A DNA stretch of 64,000 nucleotides from Bdellovibrionales bacterium (GCA_018266355.1 JAFEAP010000015.1:1-64000); one strand, 5' to 3'; positions 28,851 through 38,758 are shown, counted from the stretch's first letter. Notes: generated by a model from the sequence alone, not told the origin. A program made the numbers and translations.

Positions 28851-30412
28851 CTTCAAATCGCCATTTACAGCTCATCAACCCTGAGGAGCAATTTCAGGAA
28901 CAAGTGTGGGAACAGTCGGGCGATCTAATCGTCGACCCGAATTCCGTAAAGGCGAAAATATATTTCTTCTTACATTGGGCTTCGTCTGGTGCTGCAAAAC
29001 TCGTGTTACCAAATGGATCTATTTTACCAGTTACACTTAGTTACGACACTGATGAAGCTGAGCCCTCTTGCCTTTGGCTCGAGCTCCCAAAAAATTCCTC
29101 AAGTGGGTTCGGATCACTTCAAGTGGCCACGGTAGTGATTTCAATTTTCAAAGCGACATATAGGTTACGGGCGAACGTAGTCGATCGAGATCAGTTCTGT
29201 TTATTCATTTCGCTTCCGGATTCTCTCGAAGTACTAGGGGCCCGCAATTTTCCTCGACACGAAATAAAGGCGGAAAGAAATCATCCGCTGAAGCGGGCAA
29301 ATTGGGTTTCGAAGAATGGTCAGAGATTCGAAATCACCATTGAGTCAATCGGGTTGAAAACTCTGAATTTCATGTCGGTCGACTTTCAGATTTCAGAAGG
29401 TGAAGTCGGAGAAATCAAATTAGGCAGCTTCACGACGGAAGCCAAATGCGTAAAGACCACCAACGGAAACATCATCTGTGAATGGCTGATTTCAGATAGC
29501 GAATATCACAAATTCTTTGAAATATATGCTTCCGTTTCGTTTCCAAAATTAAGGACTAGAACATTTTATTCGGGCGACGATGTTTTTGCTCTATACAAAA
29601 ACTCAGGGTATTTCGGACAGTTCGGAAAGGCCGACGCGTTTAAGCCAGAAATAATCTCGACTTGGAATAGTCTGTCCGTTGGTCATTCATATGAAAACGT
29701 CGACTATGTGACCCAGGATCAAGAATTGAAACCTATCGGGGCATCTAGTCTTACGAAAGCGTTCGTTCACGGAAAGACAAATTATTGGGCCTTTCATCAA
29801 CTTTGTGCCCTAAGAAGAGAAGAGGAAATCGACACCACAGGTCTTTTATATTCTTGGAGAGCCGAATATCTCTTGGGCCTCAAAGAAGATTGTATGGCGT
29901 TGGTCTGGTATCGATCTCGAAGTCGATTTATCGAAAAGATATACTCGAAACTTGCTAGAAATCGGCCCGACAAAATTCGACTTTCCCCGGTTCATCTGGT
30001 CAAAGGAACACTCAAAGTTTCCGAGAATTTTAAGAAATCCAAATCTCGAGTCGCGGAAATCTCTTTTGGCGAACAGATTCGGCATTGCACATATTCAAAT
30101 TCAGTAGTCGGTGGCTACGGACCGAAGTGGCTGAATACTTCGGGGTTGCTGAACTGCGTATTTACATTAAGCGACGAAGATTCCAGTACGCTCTATACCC
30201 AGGAAGCTTCGAACTTGCTCTCCACTAAAGGAGAGGGCGAGGGCGAATTTTATTTTTGTTACTTAAACGAAAAAACTGATTCGGGCCTCGATGGCGCGGT
30301 AGTTGGTGAATCAGATCGATTCTGCGTATTTTCAAAAACCTCATTGATGGATCTCCTCGCGTCGATAGAGCACGGAATAGCGGTCGCTAAACGCAAGAAG
30401 GAGATCGCATAG
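28847..30412 (+). CDS. PilZ/YcgR-like N-terminal protein with unknown C-terminal domain
   Basis: The 521-residue product appears two-part. The N-terminal 220 residues resemble a YcgR-N plus PilZ arrangement. ARNFPRHEI supplies an RxxxR of the kind that binds cyclic di-GMP, but the usual (D/N)xSxxG follows only in a weak form (ESIG), so nucleotide binding is uncertain. Residues from about 225 (RTRTFYSGDDVFALYKNSGY, TKAFVHGKTNYWAFHQLCAL, VWYRSRSRFIEKIY) form a second, unrecognised domain. The start overlaps the preceding stop by ATGA, and its TAG stop overlaps the GTG start of the cyclase. It may link nucleotide signalling to a second activity. Confidence 0.5.
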   Translation: MTSNRHLQLINPEEQFQEQVWEQSGDLIVDPNSVKAKIYFFLHWASSGAAKLVLPNGSILPVTLSYDTDEAEPSCLWLELPKNSSSGFGSLQVATVVISIFKATYRLRANVVDRDQFCLFISLPDSLEVLGARNFPRHEIKAERNHPLKRANWVSKNGQRFEITIESIGLKTLNFMSVDFQISEGEVGEIKLGSFTTEAKCVKTTNGNIICEWLISDSEYHKFFEIYASVSFPKLRTRTFYSGDDVFALYKNSGYFGQFGKADAFKPEIISTWNSLSVGHSYENVDYVTQDQELKPIGASSLTKAFVHGKTNYWAFHQLCALRREEEIDTTGLLYSWRAEYLLGLKEDCMALVWYRSRSRFIEKIYSKLARNRPDKIRLSPVHLVKGTLKVSENFKKSKSRVAEISFGEQIRHCTYSNSVVGGYGPKWLNTSGLLNCVFTLSDEDSSTLYTQEASNLLSTKGEGEGEFYFCYLNEKTDSGLDGAVVGESDRFCVFSKTSLMDLLASIEHGIAVAKRKKEIA

Positions 30413-32550
30413 TGAAGACATCCCTCTTTGACCGCATCAAAGAGACGATCGTTTTCGTCGCATCTGCTCTGTTGCTCACGGGGTTAGTCGAGTATTCAAG
30501 TGGCAATTGGGCGCTGATCGACTCCACGGCTATTCCTTTTAATAAAACCAATGCGACGGATTGGAGCCTCGCTTTCGAAGCAAAAAGCGAAAGCCACTTG
30601 GAAATATCAAGTTCACGGATGAAAAGTCCGTGTGATGTTTATTTGAATAATAAGCTAATACATCAAACCTCAAACACCTCGAGCGCGGGAAGCCTTTCAA
30701 ATCTTTTCTTAAACGTTCAAGTCGAAGTAAATAATGGCCCTAATTTGATCGACATCAAATGCTTGAGCCAGAGTGGTTTTGCGGGTGGTCTGGCAGATCA
30801 GCCTTTCCTACTTTCACCAAAGAGTTCGAGAATTCTCGAATCGTTCCGGGCCATCTTCTTTCTTTTCTTGGGACCATTTTTTTCGCTCTTCCTATTTGGC
30901 CAAATGATCGGAATGGGGAAACGAAACAGAATTCGAATATCGAACGGAAAAGCCATTTCCGCTCCATTAGTTTTTTCTGCCGTAGGATTTCTTTACTTCA
31001 TTTCGCTTGATCGAATGACGTGGATCTTCTTAGAGCCTTCTACTGCAACGCTCTTTCACATTTTAGTCCGCATTATTTTTTCATGGGCGTTTCTCAAATT
31101 GCTTTCGCTCCCTCAAAAAACCGACCGATATTTAGCTTTTATTTATTCGGTCGCGATCTTCGCTGTCGGAATTGCTGCCATAGGTTTTCCGACAAGTGTC
31201 GTTTCGGTTTACAAAATTTTGTACCTTATTTTTCCGCTCACTTCGGCCCACGCTACTCTCATTTCTTTTAAGAACGATTCGATCAGTGGAGAAGTCCGGC
31301 TTCTTAGAAAGATTTCCGCGCTGTGGACAATCGCGCAGAGCCTAGATTTCGCCGGAAATTGGATAGACTCCGGAACCTACAAAGGCCCGACATTGGCCGC
31401 GATCGTGGCTCTGGGGATTGTTGTTCTACAATATCGATCATTGGGACTAAGTCAGCAAATTGAGGTCGCCGTAAATAGGATTCTCGATTTGCTTTTCACG
31501 AATACTCAGATTGAAAGCGCATTAGTCCAAATCGCAAATCTCTGCGCTGATGTCACAAAATTTAACAGGATGTCCGTTTATGTAGACGGATATTGTGTTG
31601 GCAGAAACGGTCGCCCGAACGAATTGTTTATTAGGATTTCTGAAAGGAATTATCAAAAAGATACAGCGACGATCACTGAAATTACTCTCTCATCAATTGT
31701 GGGCACAAAGATGAAGCGTGCGCTTGACGAAGGCAAACCTCTCGCCTCGTACAGTGAAGAAGGGGGATGGCACTGCGTAATCCCAATCGGACGTGTCGGC
31801 GCAATTAATCTCTCTAATTCGACCATTAAGTCATTAAGCGAGATCGGCGATGTTAAGGTCATGATCGAAAAAATGATGCCGGTATTTAAAGCCATCGAGG
31901 ACAAACTTGTCGTCCATGCTCTGCGGAAAGGAGACTTTTTCGATAAAGCTAAAACCAAGCTCGGTTATGGAGATTGGAAGAGCAACATTGGCGCAATTTT
32001 TTTAGATATTCAGGACTACAGTAAAAACATCCGGCATTTTAAGACTTTGTCGGGTGGCGATGACGTCTTTGGAACTTTCATTTCCAACATCTACCTTCCA
32101 TCGCTAGTTAAGGCCTTAAGCGGAAACACAGAACTGGAACGCAGTGAAGGCGACGAACTTTACCTCGTTATCGTCGAAGCCCTTCAATCAGATCCAAATT
32201 TTGATATTCATTTAGCTACGGCTAATGCAGTCGAGCAGATCTTCAGATTCGTATTTGGTGCGGGTAAATCGTTATGTGAAGATTCTGGTTTTCCCCCAGT
32301 CGCAATTCGAATTGGAGTTAGCGTAGGGAAGGGATCGGTTATTTGCGATGAATACGCCGTTCGTACTGCTGGAGAAAGCATCAACTATGCATCGAGACTT
32401 ATGTCATTTGCCCCTTCTGGGGGCGTAGTTTGCTCCACGGAATTGGAAAACTATTTTTCTGCCGAGAGATTTAGCAAAGGCGCCATCCGCGAATATTTGG
32501 AGAAAAAAGATCTCATTCGTGCGCGGCCCTTAGTGTTTAAGGCGAGCTGA
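30412..32550 (+). CDS. membrane class III adenylate/guanylate cyclase
   Basis: The 712-residue product has an N-terminal anchor, a periplasmic beta-rich sensor of about 110 residues, then seven hydrophobic segments (about 145-350) as in 7TM-DISM receptors. A GAF-like linker follows, then a C-terminal class III cyclase domain. GAIFLDIQDYS (near 529) and RSEGDELYL (near 577) hold the two metal-binding Asp residues. GVSVGKGSVICDE (near 640) and GESINYASRLM (near 655) carry the glycine strand and the transition-state Asn and Arg. Substrate choice (ATP or GTP) is not decided. The GTG start overlaps the upstream TAG. AT-rich codon use places it in the island. Confidence 0.8.
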   Translation: MKTSLFDRIKETIVFVASALLLTGLVEYSSGNWALIDSTAIPFNKTNATDWSLAFEAKSESHLEISSSRMKSPCDVYLNNKLIHQTSNTSSAGSLSNLFLNVQVEVNNGPNLIDIKCLSQSGFAGGLADQPFLLSPKSSRILESFRAIFFLFLGPFFSLFLFGQMIGMGKRNRIRISNGKAISAPLVFSAVGFLYFISLDRMTWIFLEPSTATLFHILVRIIFSWAFLKLLSLPQKTDRYLAFIYSVAIFAVGIAAIGFPTSVVSVYKILYLIFPLTSAHATLISFKNDSISGEVRLLRKISALWTIAQSLDFAGNWIDSGTYKGPTLAAIVALGIVVLQYRSLGLSQQIEVAVNRILDLLFTNTQIESALVQIANLCADVTKFNRMSVYVDGYCVGRNGRPNELFIRISERNYQKDTATITEITLSSIVGTKMKRALDEGKPLASYSEEGGWHCVIPIGRVGAINLSNSTIKSLSEIGDVKVMIEKMMPVFKAIEDKLVVHALRKGDFFDKAKTKLGYGDWKSNIGAIFLDIQDYSKNIRHFKTLSGGDDVFGTFISNIYLPSLVKALSGNTELERSEGDELYLVIVEALQSDPNFDIHLATANAVEQIFRFVFGAGKSLCEDSGFPPVAIRIGVSVGKGSVICDEYAVRTAGESINYASRLMSFAPSGGVVCSTELENYFSAERFSKGAIREYLEKKDLIRARPLVFKAS

Positions 32551-32768
32551 CTCAATTCGCTTTCCTTTTTAGCGACTCGACCGTTGCTATAGTGCCGCTC
32601 GAAATCAGAGAGCGTAAATTTTTTTGTGTAACGATCGCGCTCTCGGAAATTCGATTCGTAAAGACCAGTTTGAGCTGCCCGAGCAACTAGCCACTCACTA
32701 TTACTACAAAACGCCAGGATCGAGGTCGAAATTTCCTGTTTTCGATCTGGACTCAACTTAGGAACCGT

Positions 32769-34580
32769 TTAGTCAACGTTTCTCGGAAGACATACCGTCA
32801 CACAAGTTCCTCTATCCTCAGTGGAATCAACGGCGATACTCCCTCCAAGATCTAGAACCCTTCGTTTCAAGAAGTAGAATCCAATCCCGACACTCTGAAA
32901 ATTATTGGTGTCTCTAATGGAAATTCCCACTGTTCCAATTTTTCTGAGAAGATCAGGACTCATTCCTATTCCGTTATCTATTATCTTAATTTCGATAGAA
33001 GATTGCGCACTTTCAAATTCGATTTCTACCGTCCCACTATTAGCGTTTGTGGCTTTAATTGAGTTACTCACCAAATTCGTAATCATACTATTGAAGAGAG
33101 CCGACGAAATGTCGTGGGTAATGGACTCAACATTGCTGCGTATGTAAATTTTTCGATTTCCTATTTCGAACGACTTTTGAAAATCATCAACTATCTTCCG
33201 CGTGCTAGCTAGCAACTCGATAGATTTCACCTCTTCGAGGGGGAGCTTGTTTCGACGCGAGATCGACATCAGATCATTAGCTATTAAAGCAAGCCTATTT
33301 ACTGCGTCGTTCAGTAGCTCTTTGACGTCTCCTTCCGCCGTGACGGTTGGCAAAAAGGACTTCAAGGTGCCGATGGGCGACCTAATGTCGTGAGCAACAG
33401 AAAGCGCGATTTCCGTACCCGAAGAGAAATGGGCGTTTTTCTCCAATATTCGAATTCGCCGCAAAAGCTCGTAACTAAATACTAAGACCATATAAGTTAC
33501 AGTTGTCCTGGAGGCGGGTAAGAACGGGACCATAAGTATCTTGAGCGCGTCGATTGAGGCACAAAGCCCAAAAAGAAACATTCGCATGTCTCGAGCCCAA
33601 GCCGCCGAAGCAAGACAAAGAAGAGCGAGTAAAAGTACCGAACGTGAATATGCAAACCCGAAATACGGTGGAAAAACCACAAGGCTTGAAATCACGACTA
33701 GCGGCACTACACGGAACTCTGTCGTGTTTCCGATTCTAAAAAATAAAGTCCGGATTTTGGCGGGAAATCTAGTGTCGTCCGACAGAAATGAAACCAGCGG
33801 GGTGGCTAGACACATCATCCCGAAAAAATTCGACATTTTTGGCACGATCTGGAACGGAACTCGAAACGGAAAAATTGTCTCGAAGAAAATCCCGTTTGCG
33901 AAAAGAATAAAAGCCAACCAGAAAAATTTTGAAGAATCAAACGGCGGAAAAGATAGCTCAATTCCGGTGATTCGTTTGAGCGTTGTGAAAATCGAATAGA
34001 AGAGAATAAAAATAAATGCAGAAAAAAATAACAGCGAAGTTATTGATAACTCTACCAATGACCGAACTTGTTCGATCGCAATCTGACTTCCCAATGTAAT
34101 TTGGCCCTGAACATATCCCCTGCGCCTATAAACGGGTTTGCCCCAGTTTTCGACGATGATGTCCGATTTGCATTTTAAGCGTTGAAGATTCAAAACTTGG
34201 TACGTTTTGAGATAGCTGACCACTTTATCGCTATCTCGGATTTCGGAAATCCAAATCTTCTCCTCTGGCGAGTCGGCACAGTATGCTGCCAAGGGAAAAA
34301 GAACGACTCCCAAACCGATCGCCTCATGGTCCGCAACTATTTTGCGAGGGAAGCGGTACTGAAGATGACATTTCCAGTCCCCGATGTCTTTGGCCGGACA
34401 AGGTTCCTGAAAGCGATAGGGCGTGCCCAGAATTACGAGATCAGAATCGTACAAAGCACGTAGGTAATACGGAGCCAAATCGGGGAGGTAGTTGACAAAT
34501 ACGGCCAGAAGAAAAAAGAGGGCAAATGTTTGTTTCGCGAAAAATTGTCGAATGGATTTAAATTCGGCCGTTACTTTCAT
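32769..34580 (-). CDS. membrane sensor histidine kinase
   Basis: The product (603 residues from this ATG) has an N-terminal membrane anchor (TFALFFLLAVFVNYL), a periplasmic sensor, about seven hydrophobic segments, and a C-terminal kinase. The H-box is SVAHDIRSPIGTL near residue 400, the N-box NLVSNSIKAT, the G1 box IIDNGIGMS and the G2 region VGIGFYFLKRRVLDLGG. Phospho-His is expected within the H-box. An in-frame TTG at 34652 would add 24 residues; ATG 34580 was preferred because it leads straight into the anchor. No response regulator is adjacent. It faces the cyclase operon, whose membrane layout it resembles. Confidence 0.85.
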   Translation of the reverse strand: MKVTAEFKSIRQFFAKQTFALFFLLAVFVNYLPDLAPYYLRALYDSDLVILGTPYRFQEPCPAKDIGDWKCHLQYRFPRKIVADHEAIGLGVVLFPLAAYCADSPEEKIWISEIRDSDKVVSYLKTYQVLNLQRLKCKSDIIVENWGKPVYRRRGYVQGQITLGSQIAIEQVRSLVELSITSLLFFSAFIFILFYSIFTTLKRITGIELSFPPFDSSKFFWLAFILFANGIFFETIFPFRVPFQIVPKMSNFFGMMCLATPLVSFLSDDTRFPAKIRTLFFRIGNTTEFRVVPLVVISSLVVFPPYFGFAYSRSVLLLALLCLASAAWARDMRMFLFGLCASIDALKILMVPFLPASRTTVTYMVLVFSYELLRRIRILEKNAHFSSGTEIALSVAHDIRSPIGTLKSFLPTVTAEGDVKELLNDAVNRLALIANDLMSISRRNKLPLEEVKSIELLASTRKIVDDFQKSFEIGNRKIYIRSNVESITHDISSALFNSMITNLVSNSIKATNANSGTVEIEFESAQSSIEIKIIDNGIGMSPDLLRKIGTVGISIRDTNNFQSVGIGFYFLKRRVLDLGGSIAVDSTEDRGTCVTVCLPRNVD

Positions 34581-34726
34581 TTCTAAATAATTCCAGAGAG
34601 CATTTAGTATAAGAATGCTAAACCCTGAATATGCCCCAAAACTATGGCTCAAACTATAGATCTCAGCTTAATATCGCTCCGCAGCGTTCTTCCAAAAAAT
34701 ACGGATTTTCGCTAACTTAGACCTCT

Positions 34727-37700
34727 ATGTCCTCCCCCGGAAAAAAGTCGTTCGAGCCTGTCCGCCCCGATGTCAACCTTCCCGCGGAAGAAGAACGAAT
34801 CCTGAAATTTTGGGACGAGAAGCAAATCTTCGAGAAGTCCGTGACGGCTCGGAAGAACGCGAAGGCGTACTCCTTTTACGACGGCCCGCCGTTCGCGACC
34901 GGACTTCCGCACTACGGCCACCTTCTCGCCGGGACCTTGAAGGACGTCGTGCCTCGGTACTGGACGATGAAGGGTTATTCGATCCCGCGCCGGTTCGGGT
35001 GGGACTGCCACGGCCTCCCCGTCGAAAACGAAATCAACAAAACCCATAACATCAAGTCGAACAAAGACGTCCTCGCGATGGGCGTCGCGAACTATAATGC
35101 CGCTTGCCGCGGAATCGTAAGCCGCTACTCCGAGGAATGGAAACGCACCGTGAAGCGGATCGGCCGGTGGGTCGACATGGAGAACGCGTACTTCACCATG
35201 TCGCCGGATTTCATGGAGTCCGTCTGGTGGGTCTTTAAACAGATCTACGATAAAGGCCTCATGTACGAAGGCTATAAGGTCGTGCCGTACTCGACCGGCC
35301 TTTCGACCGGCCTCTCGAATTTCGAAGCGAACTCGAACTATAAGCAGGTCCAAGACCCCGCGATCACCGTCGCCTTTCCGATCAAGGAAAAACCCGGCGT
35401 CTCGTTCCTCGCCTGGACGACGACTCCGTGGACCCTTCCCTCGAACCTCGGCCTCGCCGTGCACTCGGACGCCGACTACGTCCGCGTTCGGGAGAAAAAT
35501 CCTGCCGAAGGAAAGACCTCCCAGGAATTCATCCTCGCGAAGGCACTCTGGAAAAACCCCTTCGGAAAAGAAGCCGAGAAGAATTACGAAGTCGTCGAAG
35601 AGATGAAGGGCTCCGCCCTCCTCGGTCTCCACTACGAACCCCTCTTCCCCTTTTTCGCCGATAAAGCGAACGAAGGCGCGTTCAAGGTCATCCACTCCGA
35701 TCACGTCACGATGGACTCCGGCGTCGGCGTCGTCCATATGGCTCCCGCGTTCGGCGAGGAAGACTATTACGCCTGCCAGAAGAACGGGATTCCCCTCGTG
35801 AATCCGGTCGACGACGACGGCATGTTCACCGCCGCCGTCGGACCCTACGCCGGAAAACGCGTGAAGGACGCCGATAAGGATCTGATCGCCGAGATCAAGG
35901 CGAAGGGCCGTCTCGTGAAACACGATACGATCGTCCACTCCTATCCCTTCTGCCCGCGCACCGATACGCCGCTCATCTACCGCGCGATCACCTCGTGGTT
36001 CGTTCGCGTCGAAAAAGTGAAGGAAACCCTTCTCGCGGCGAACGCGAAGACGACGTGGGTCCCGGAGCACCTCCGCGACGGCCGCTTCGGAAACTGGCTC
36101 GAAAACGCCCGCGACTGGGCGATCTCGCGGAACCGGTTTTGGGGTACGCCGCTGCCGATCTGGAAGAACGACGAAGGCGAGATGATCTGCGTCGGCTCGC
36201 GCGAGGAGCTCGAGGCGCTCAGCGGGAAGAAGATCGGCGATTTGCATAAGGAATCGATCGACTCGATCACCATCCCCTCGAAGACCGGGAAGTCCCCGCT
36301 GAAACGGATCGCGCCCGTCCTCGACTGCTGGTTCGAATCCGGATCGATGCCCTACGCCCAGTGGGGTTACCCGAAGAAAAACAAAGCCGAGTTCGAGAAA
36401 TCCTACCCGGCCGACTTCATCGCCGAAGGCCTCGACCAGACGCGAGGGTGGTTCTACACCCTCTCCGTCATCGGCGCGATCCTCGAAGGGAAATCCCCGT
36501 TCAAGAACGTCGTCGTGAACGGCCTGATCCTCGCCGAAGACGGCAAGAAGATGTCGAAGTCGCTGAAGAACTATCCCGACCCGATGGGCGTCCTCGATCG
36601 CCACGGCGCCGATGCGCTTCGGCTCTACATGATCAACTCGCCCGTCGTGAAAGCCGAGGAACTTCGCTTCGCCGAAAAAGGCGTGACCGAAGTCGTCCGG
36701 AAGATCCTCCTCCGGTGGTGGAACTCCTACGCGTTCTTCGTGAACTACGCGAACGTCGACGGCTTCGTACCCGCGGCCGACCCGAAAGGGAAATACGCCC
36801 CCTCGAAGAGCCCGAACGAACTCGATCGGTGGATCCTCTCGCGGCTGAACTCGCTCATCCGGAATACCGAACGCGAGATGGAGCACTACCGGCTCTATAA
36901 CGTCGTCCCCCACCTCGTCGGATTCGTAGAAGACCTCACGAATACCTACATCCGCTTCAATCGCTCCCACTTCTGGGCGAACGGGATGCCGGACGACAAA
37001 CGCTTCGCCTACGAAACGCTCTACCACGTCCTCGTCACCCTCTCGAAGGTGATGGCGCCTTTCGCGCCTTTCGTTTCGGAGACGATCTTCCTGAACTTGA
37101 AAACGCCGCTCGCCGCTTCGGCCGAGTCCGTCCACCTCGAGGACTTCCCGACGTCGGACGAGAAAGCGATCCATCCCGAGCTCGAGGAAGCCGTCCGCGT
37201 GATGGACGCGCTCGTCACCCTCGGACGGAACCACCGCGAGAAGATCAAGGTGAAGGCGAAGATCCCGCTCCTCTCGATGAAAGTCATCCACCGCGAGAAG
37301 CGCGTCCTCGAGAACCTGAAGAAGTTCGAGCCGTATTTCAAAGACGAACTGAATATTCGGAAGATCGAGTACGTCTCGAACGAAGACGACTTCGTCGCGA
37401 TCACCGCGAAAGCGAACTTCCCCGTCCTCGGTAAGCGCTTAGGCGCGAAGATGAAACAAGTCGGGAACGGAATCGCGGCGCTGAAACTCGCCGACCTCCT
37501 GAAACTCGAAGCCGGCGAGACCCTCGCCGTCGAAGGCGAGAAAGTCACCCTCGCGGACATCGATCTCCGTCGCGCGCCGAAGGGCGAGAATCCGAACCTC
37601 TCCGTCGACGCCCTCGTCTCGATCGAGGTCGACCCGACGGTGACGAAGGAACAAGAAGCCGAGGGTTACCTCCGCACGCTCACCCGCGCGGTTAACCAAA

Positions 37701-37909
37701 AGCGGAAGCTCGAGAACCTGAACCTCGACGATAAGATCGCGATCACTTTCCCGAAAGCCTTCGCGCCGATCGTCGCCATCGACGAAAAGTTCCTCGTCTC
37801 GGAAACCCTCGCGAAATCGATCTCCTACGGGGAGTCGACGCCTCCCGCGGAATTCGGGGACCTCGAAATCGAAGACCTCGTTAAACTTATCGCACTGAAG
37901 CGAGTTTAA
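34727..37909 (+). CDS. ileS: isoleucyl-tRNA synthetase, eukaryotic-like (type 2)
   Basis: The 1060-residue enzyme charges tRNA-Ile. The class I signature appears as PPFATGLPHYGH near residue 60 and KMSKS near 607. WTTTPWTLPSN in the editing domain and FGWDCHGLPVE are isoleucyl-specific. The HYGH form, the FATGLPHYGHLLAG context and the C-terminal part without the bacterial zinc-finger end match the eukaryotic-like type 2 IleRS, which in other bacteria is insensitive to mupirocin. No other ileS is in the window, so it is probably the housekeeping copy. GC-rich codon use resumes here, marking the right edge of the island. Confidence 0.93.
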   Translation: MSSPGKKSFEPVRPDVNLPAEEERILKFWDEKQIFEKSVTARKNAKAYSFYDGPPFATGLPHYGHLLAGTLKDVVPRYWTMKGYSIPRRFGWDCHGLPVENEINKTHNIKSNKDVLAMGVANYNAACRGIVSRYSEEWKRTVKRIGRWVDMENAYFTMSPDFMESVWWVFKQIYDKGLMYEGYKVVPYSTGLSTGLSNFEANSNYKQVQDPAITVAFPIKEKPGVSFLAWTTTPWTLPSNLGLAVHSDADYVRVREKNPAEGKTSQEFILAKALWKNPFGKEAEKNYEVVEEMKGSALLGLHYEPLFPFFADKANEGAFKVIHSDHVTMDSGVGVVHMAPAFGEEDYYACQKNGIPLVNPVDDDGMFTAAVGPYAGKRVKDADKDLIAEIKAKGRLVKHDTIVHSYPFCPRTDTPLIYRAITSWFVRVEKVKETLLAANAKTTWVPEHLRDGRFGNWLENARDWAISRNRFWGTPLPIWKNDEGEMICVGSREELEALSGKKIGDLHKESIDSITIPSKTGKSPLKRIAPVLDCWFESGSMPYAQWGYPKKNKAEFEKSYPADFIAEGLDQTRGWFYTLSVIGAILEGKSPFKNVVVNGLILAEDGKKMSKSLKNYPDPMGVLDRHGADALRLYMINSPVVKAEELRFAEKGVTEVVRKILLRWWNSYAFFVNYANVDGFVPAADPKGKYAPSKSPNELDRWILSRLNSLIRNTEREMEHYRLYNVVPHLVGFVEDLTNTYIRFNRSHFWANGMPDDKRFAYETLYHVLVTLSKVMAPFAPFVSETIFLNLKTPLAASAESVHLEDFPTSDEKAIHPELEEAVRVMDALVTLGRNHREKIKVKAKIPLLSMKVIHREKRVLENLKKFEPYFKDELNIRKIEYVSNEDDFVAITAKANFPVLGKRLGAKMKQVGNGIAALKLADLLKLEAGETLAVEGEKVTLADIDLRRAPKGENPNLSVDALVSIEVDPTVTKEQEAEGYLRTLTRAVNQKRKLENLNLDDKIAITFPKAFAPIVAIDEKFLVSETLAKSISYGESTPPAEFGDLEIEDLVKLIALKRV

Positions 37910-37925
37910 GAGCCGACATAAATCC

Positions 37926-37946
37926 GAACCATTTCGGGGTTTTACC
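37926..37946 (+). terminator. weak terminator after ileS
   Basis: A short hairpin with arms CCGAA and TTCGG around a four-base loop is followed by GGTTTTA, about 20 bases after the ileS stop. The stem is only five pairs, so it may be weak or fortuitous. Confidence 0.35.
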
Positions 37947-38061
37947 GGATCTGGTGTATTCCATCATTTAATATTGATGCAATGCAGCTGGTTTGTTATG
38001 ACGCGCCTTATAACCGAGGTGACCCGGGGGTCCTGGTCTCTCTCTATATAAGGGGTATTTC

Positions 38062-38610
38062 ATGAAGTCCGCGATCATCGCGCTCGCCGCGCTCGTTTCC
38101 GCTACGTCCGCTTTCGCCGCTAACCGGGTTTCGCTCACCGCCCAAAACGGCGTCCAAACCCTCTCCGTCTCGGGCGCCGCCCGTCCGGGAGTTCCTACTC
38201 CGGGTCTCCTTTCCGAACTTCCCGCCCTCATGATGAAAGCGAAACGCGTCCTGAGCGTGAAACGCTACCCCGACGCCTCCGTCTATAAAGGCCGTTACGT
38301 CTCCGGCAACACGACCTGCCCGGCCGCGGCCTGCTTCCGCACGCTCATCATCGAGCAAAAAGCCGGCTTCGGCGGACCGGGAACCGTGAACCAACGGATC
38401 ATGAAGGTCGCTCCGGATCGCTACGAAATCACCGGCGAAGCCGCCCGTGAACTCTACGACGCGATCGTCGACGCCGGCGTCCGCCCGCGTCCGAGCCCTT
38501 CGAAAATGCCGTCGAAGATCGTCTCCGGCGACTCCTTCAGCTGCTCGGCGACTCCGCTGAACGGCATGCACTACAAGTGCACCGTCTCCGCGAACTCCGA
38601 CCTCCGCTAA
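38062..38610 (+). CDS. secreted protein of unknown function
   Basis: The 182-residue product starts with a clear Sec signal peptide (MKSAIIALAALVSATSAFAA, cut after AFA). The mature part has four cysteines (TTCPAAACF and SFSCSATPLNGMHYKC), which could form two disulphides in the periplasm. No family was recognised. The gene stands alone, preceded by a 150-bp spacer and followed by a strong terminator, so it is monocistronic. Confidence 0.68.
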   Translation: MKSAIIALAALVSATSAFAANRVSLTAQNGVQTLSVSGAARPGVPTPGLLSELPALMMKAKRVLSVKRYPDASVYKGRYVSGNTTCPAAACFRTLIIEQKAGFGGPGTVNQRIMKVAPDRYEITGEAARELYDAIVDAGVRPRPSPSKMPSKIVSGDSFSCSATPLNGMHYKCTVSANSDLR

Positions 38611-38631
38611 GGCACGGCGTTTCAATCCTGA

Positions 38632-38671
38632 AAAAGGCGGTTTTCCCTCGGGGAGAACCGCCTTTTTTCTT
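38632..38671 (+). terminator. Rho-independent terminator
   Basis: AAAAGGCGGTT and AACCGCCTTTT form an 11-bp stem around a GC-rich loop, followed by further Ts and TCTTT. It ends the transcript of the secreted-protein gene 22 bases after its stop. Confidence 0.85.
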
Positions 38672-38758
38672 TCGCGAAAGGCCTTCTGTCGAGGCGGGAT
38701 GACCCTTGACCGGGTCGGAGGCGGAGGCATAGGGTTTGCTCGGTCCTAGAAAGATCCC

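Noticed and set aside
32451..32756. Minus-strand 101-residue frame between the cyclase and histidine kinase genes
   Set aside because: It overlaps the cyclase C-terminus by 100 bases, its protein is featureless, and no start signal is evident.
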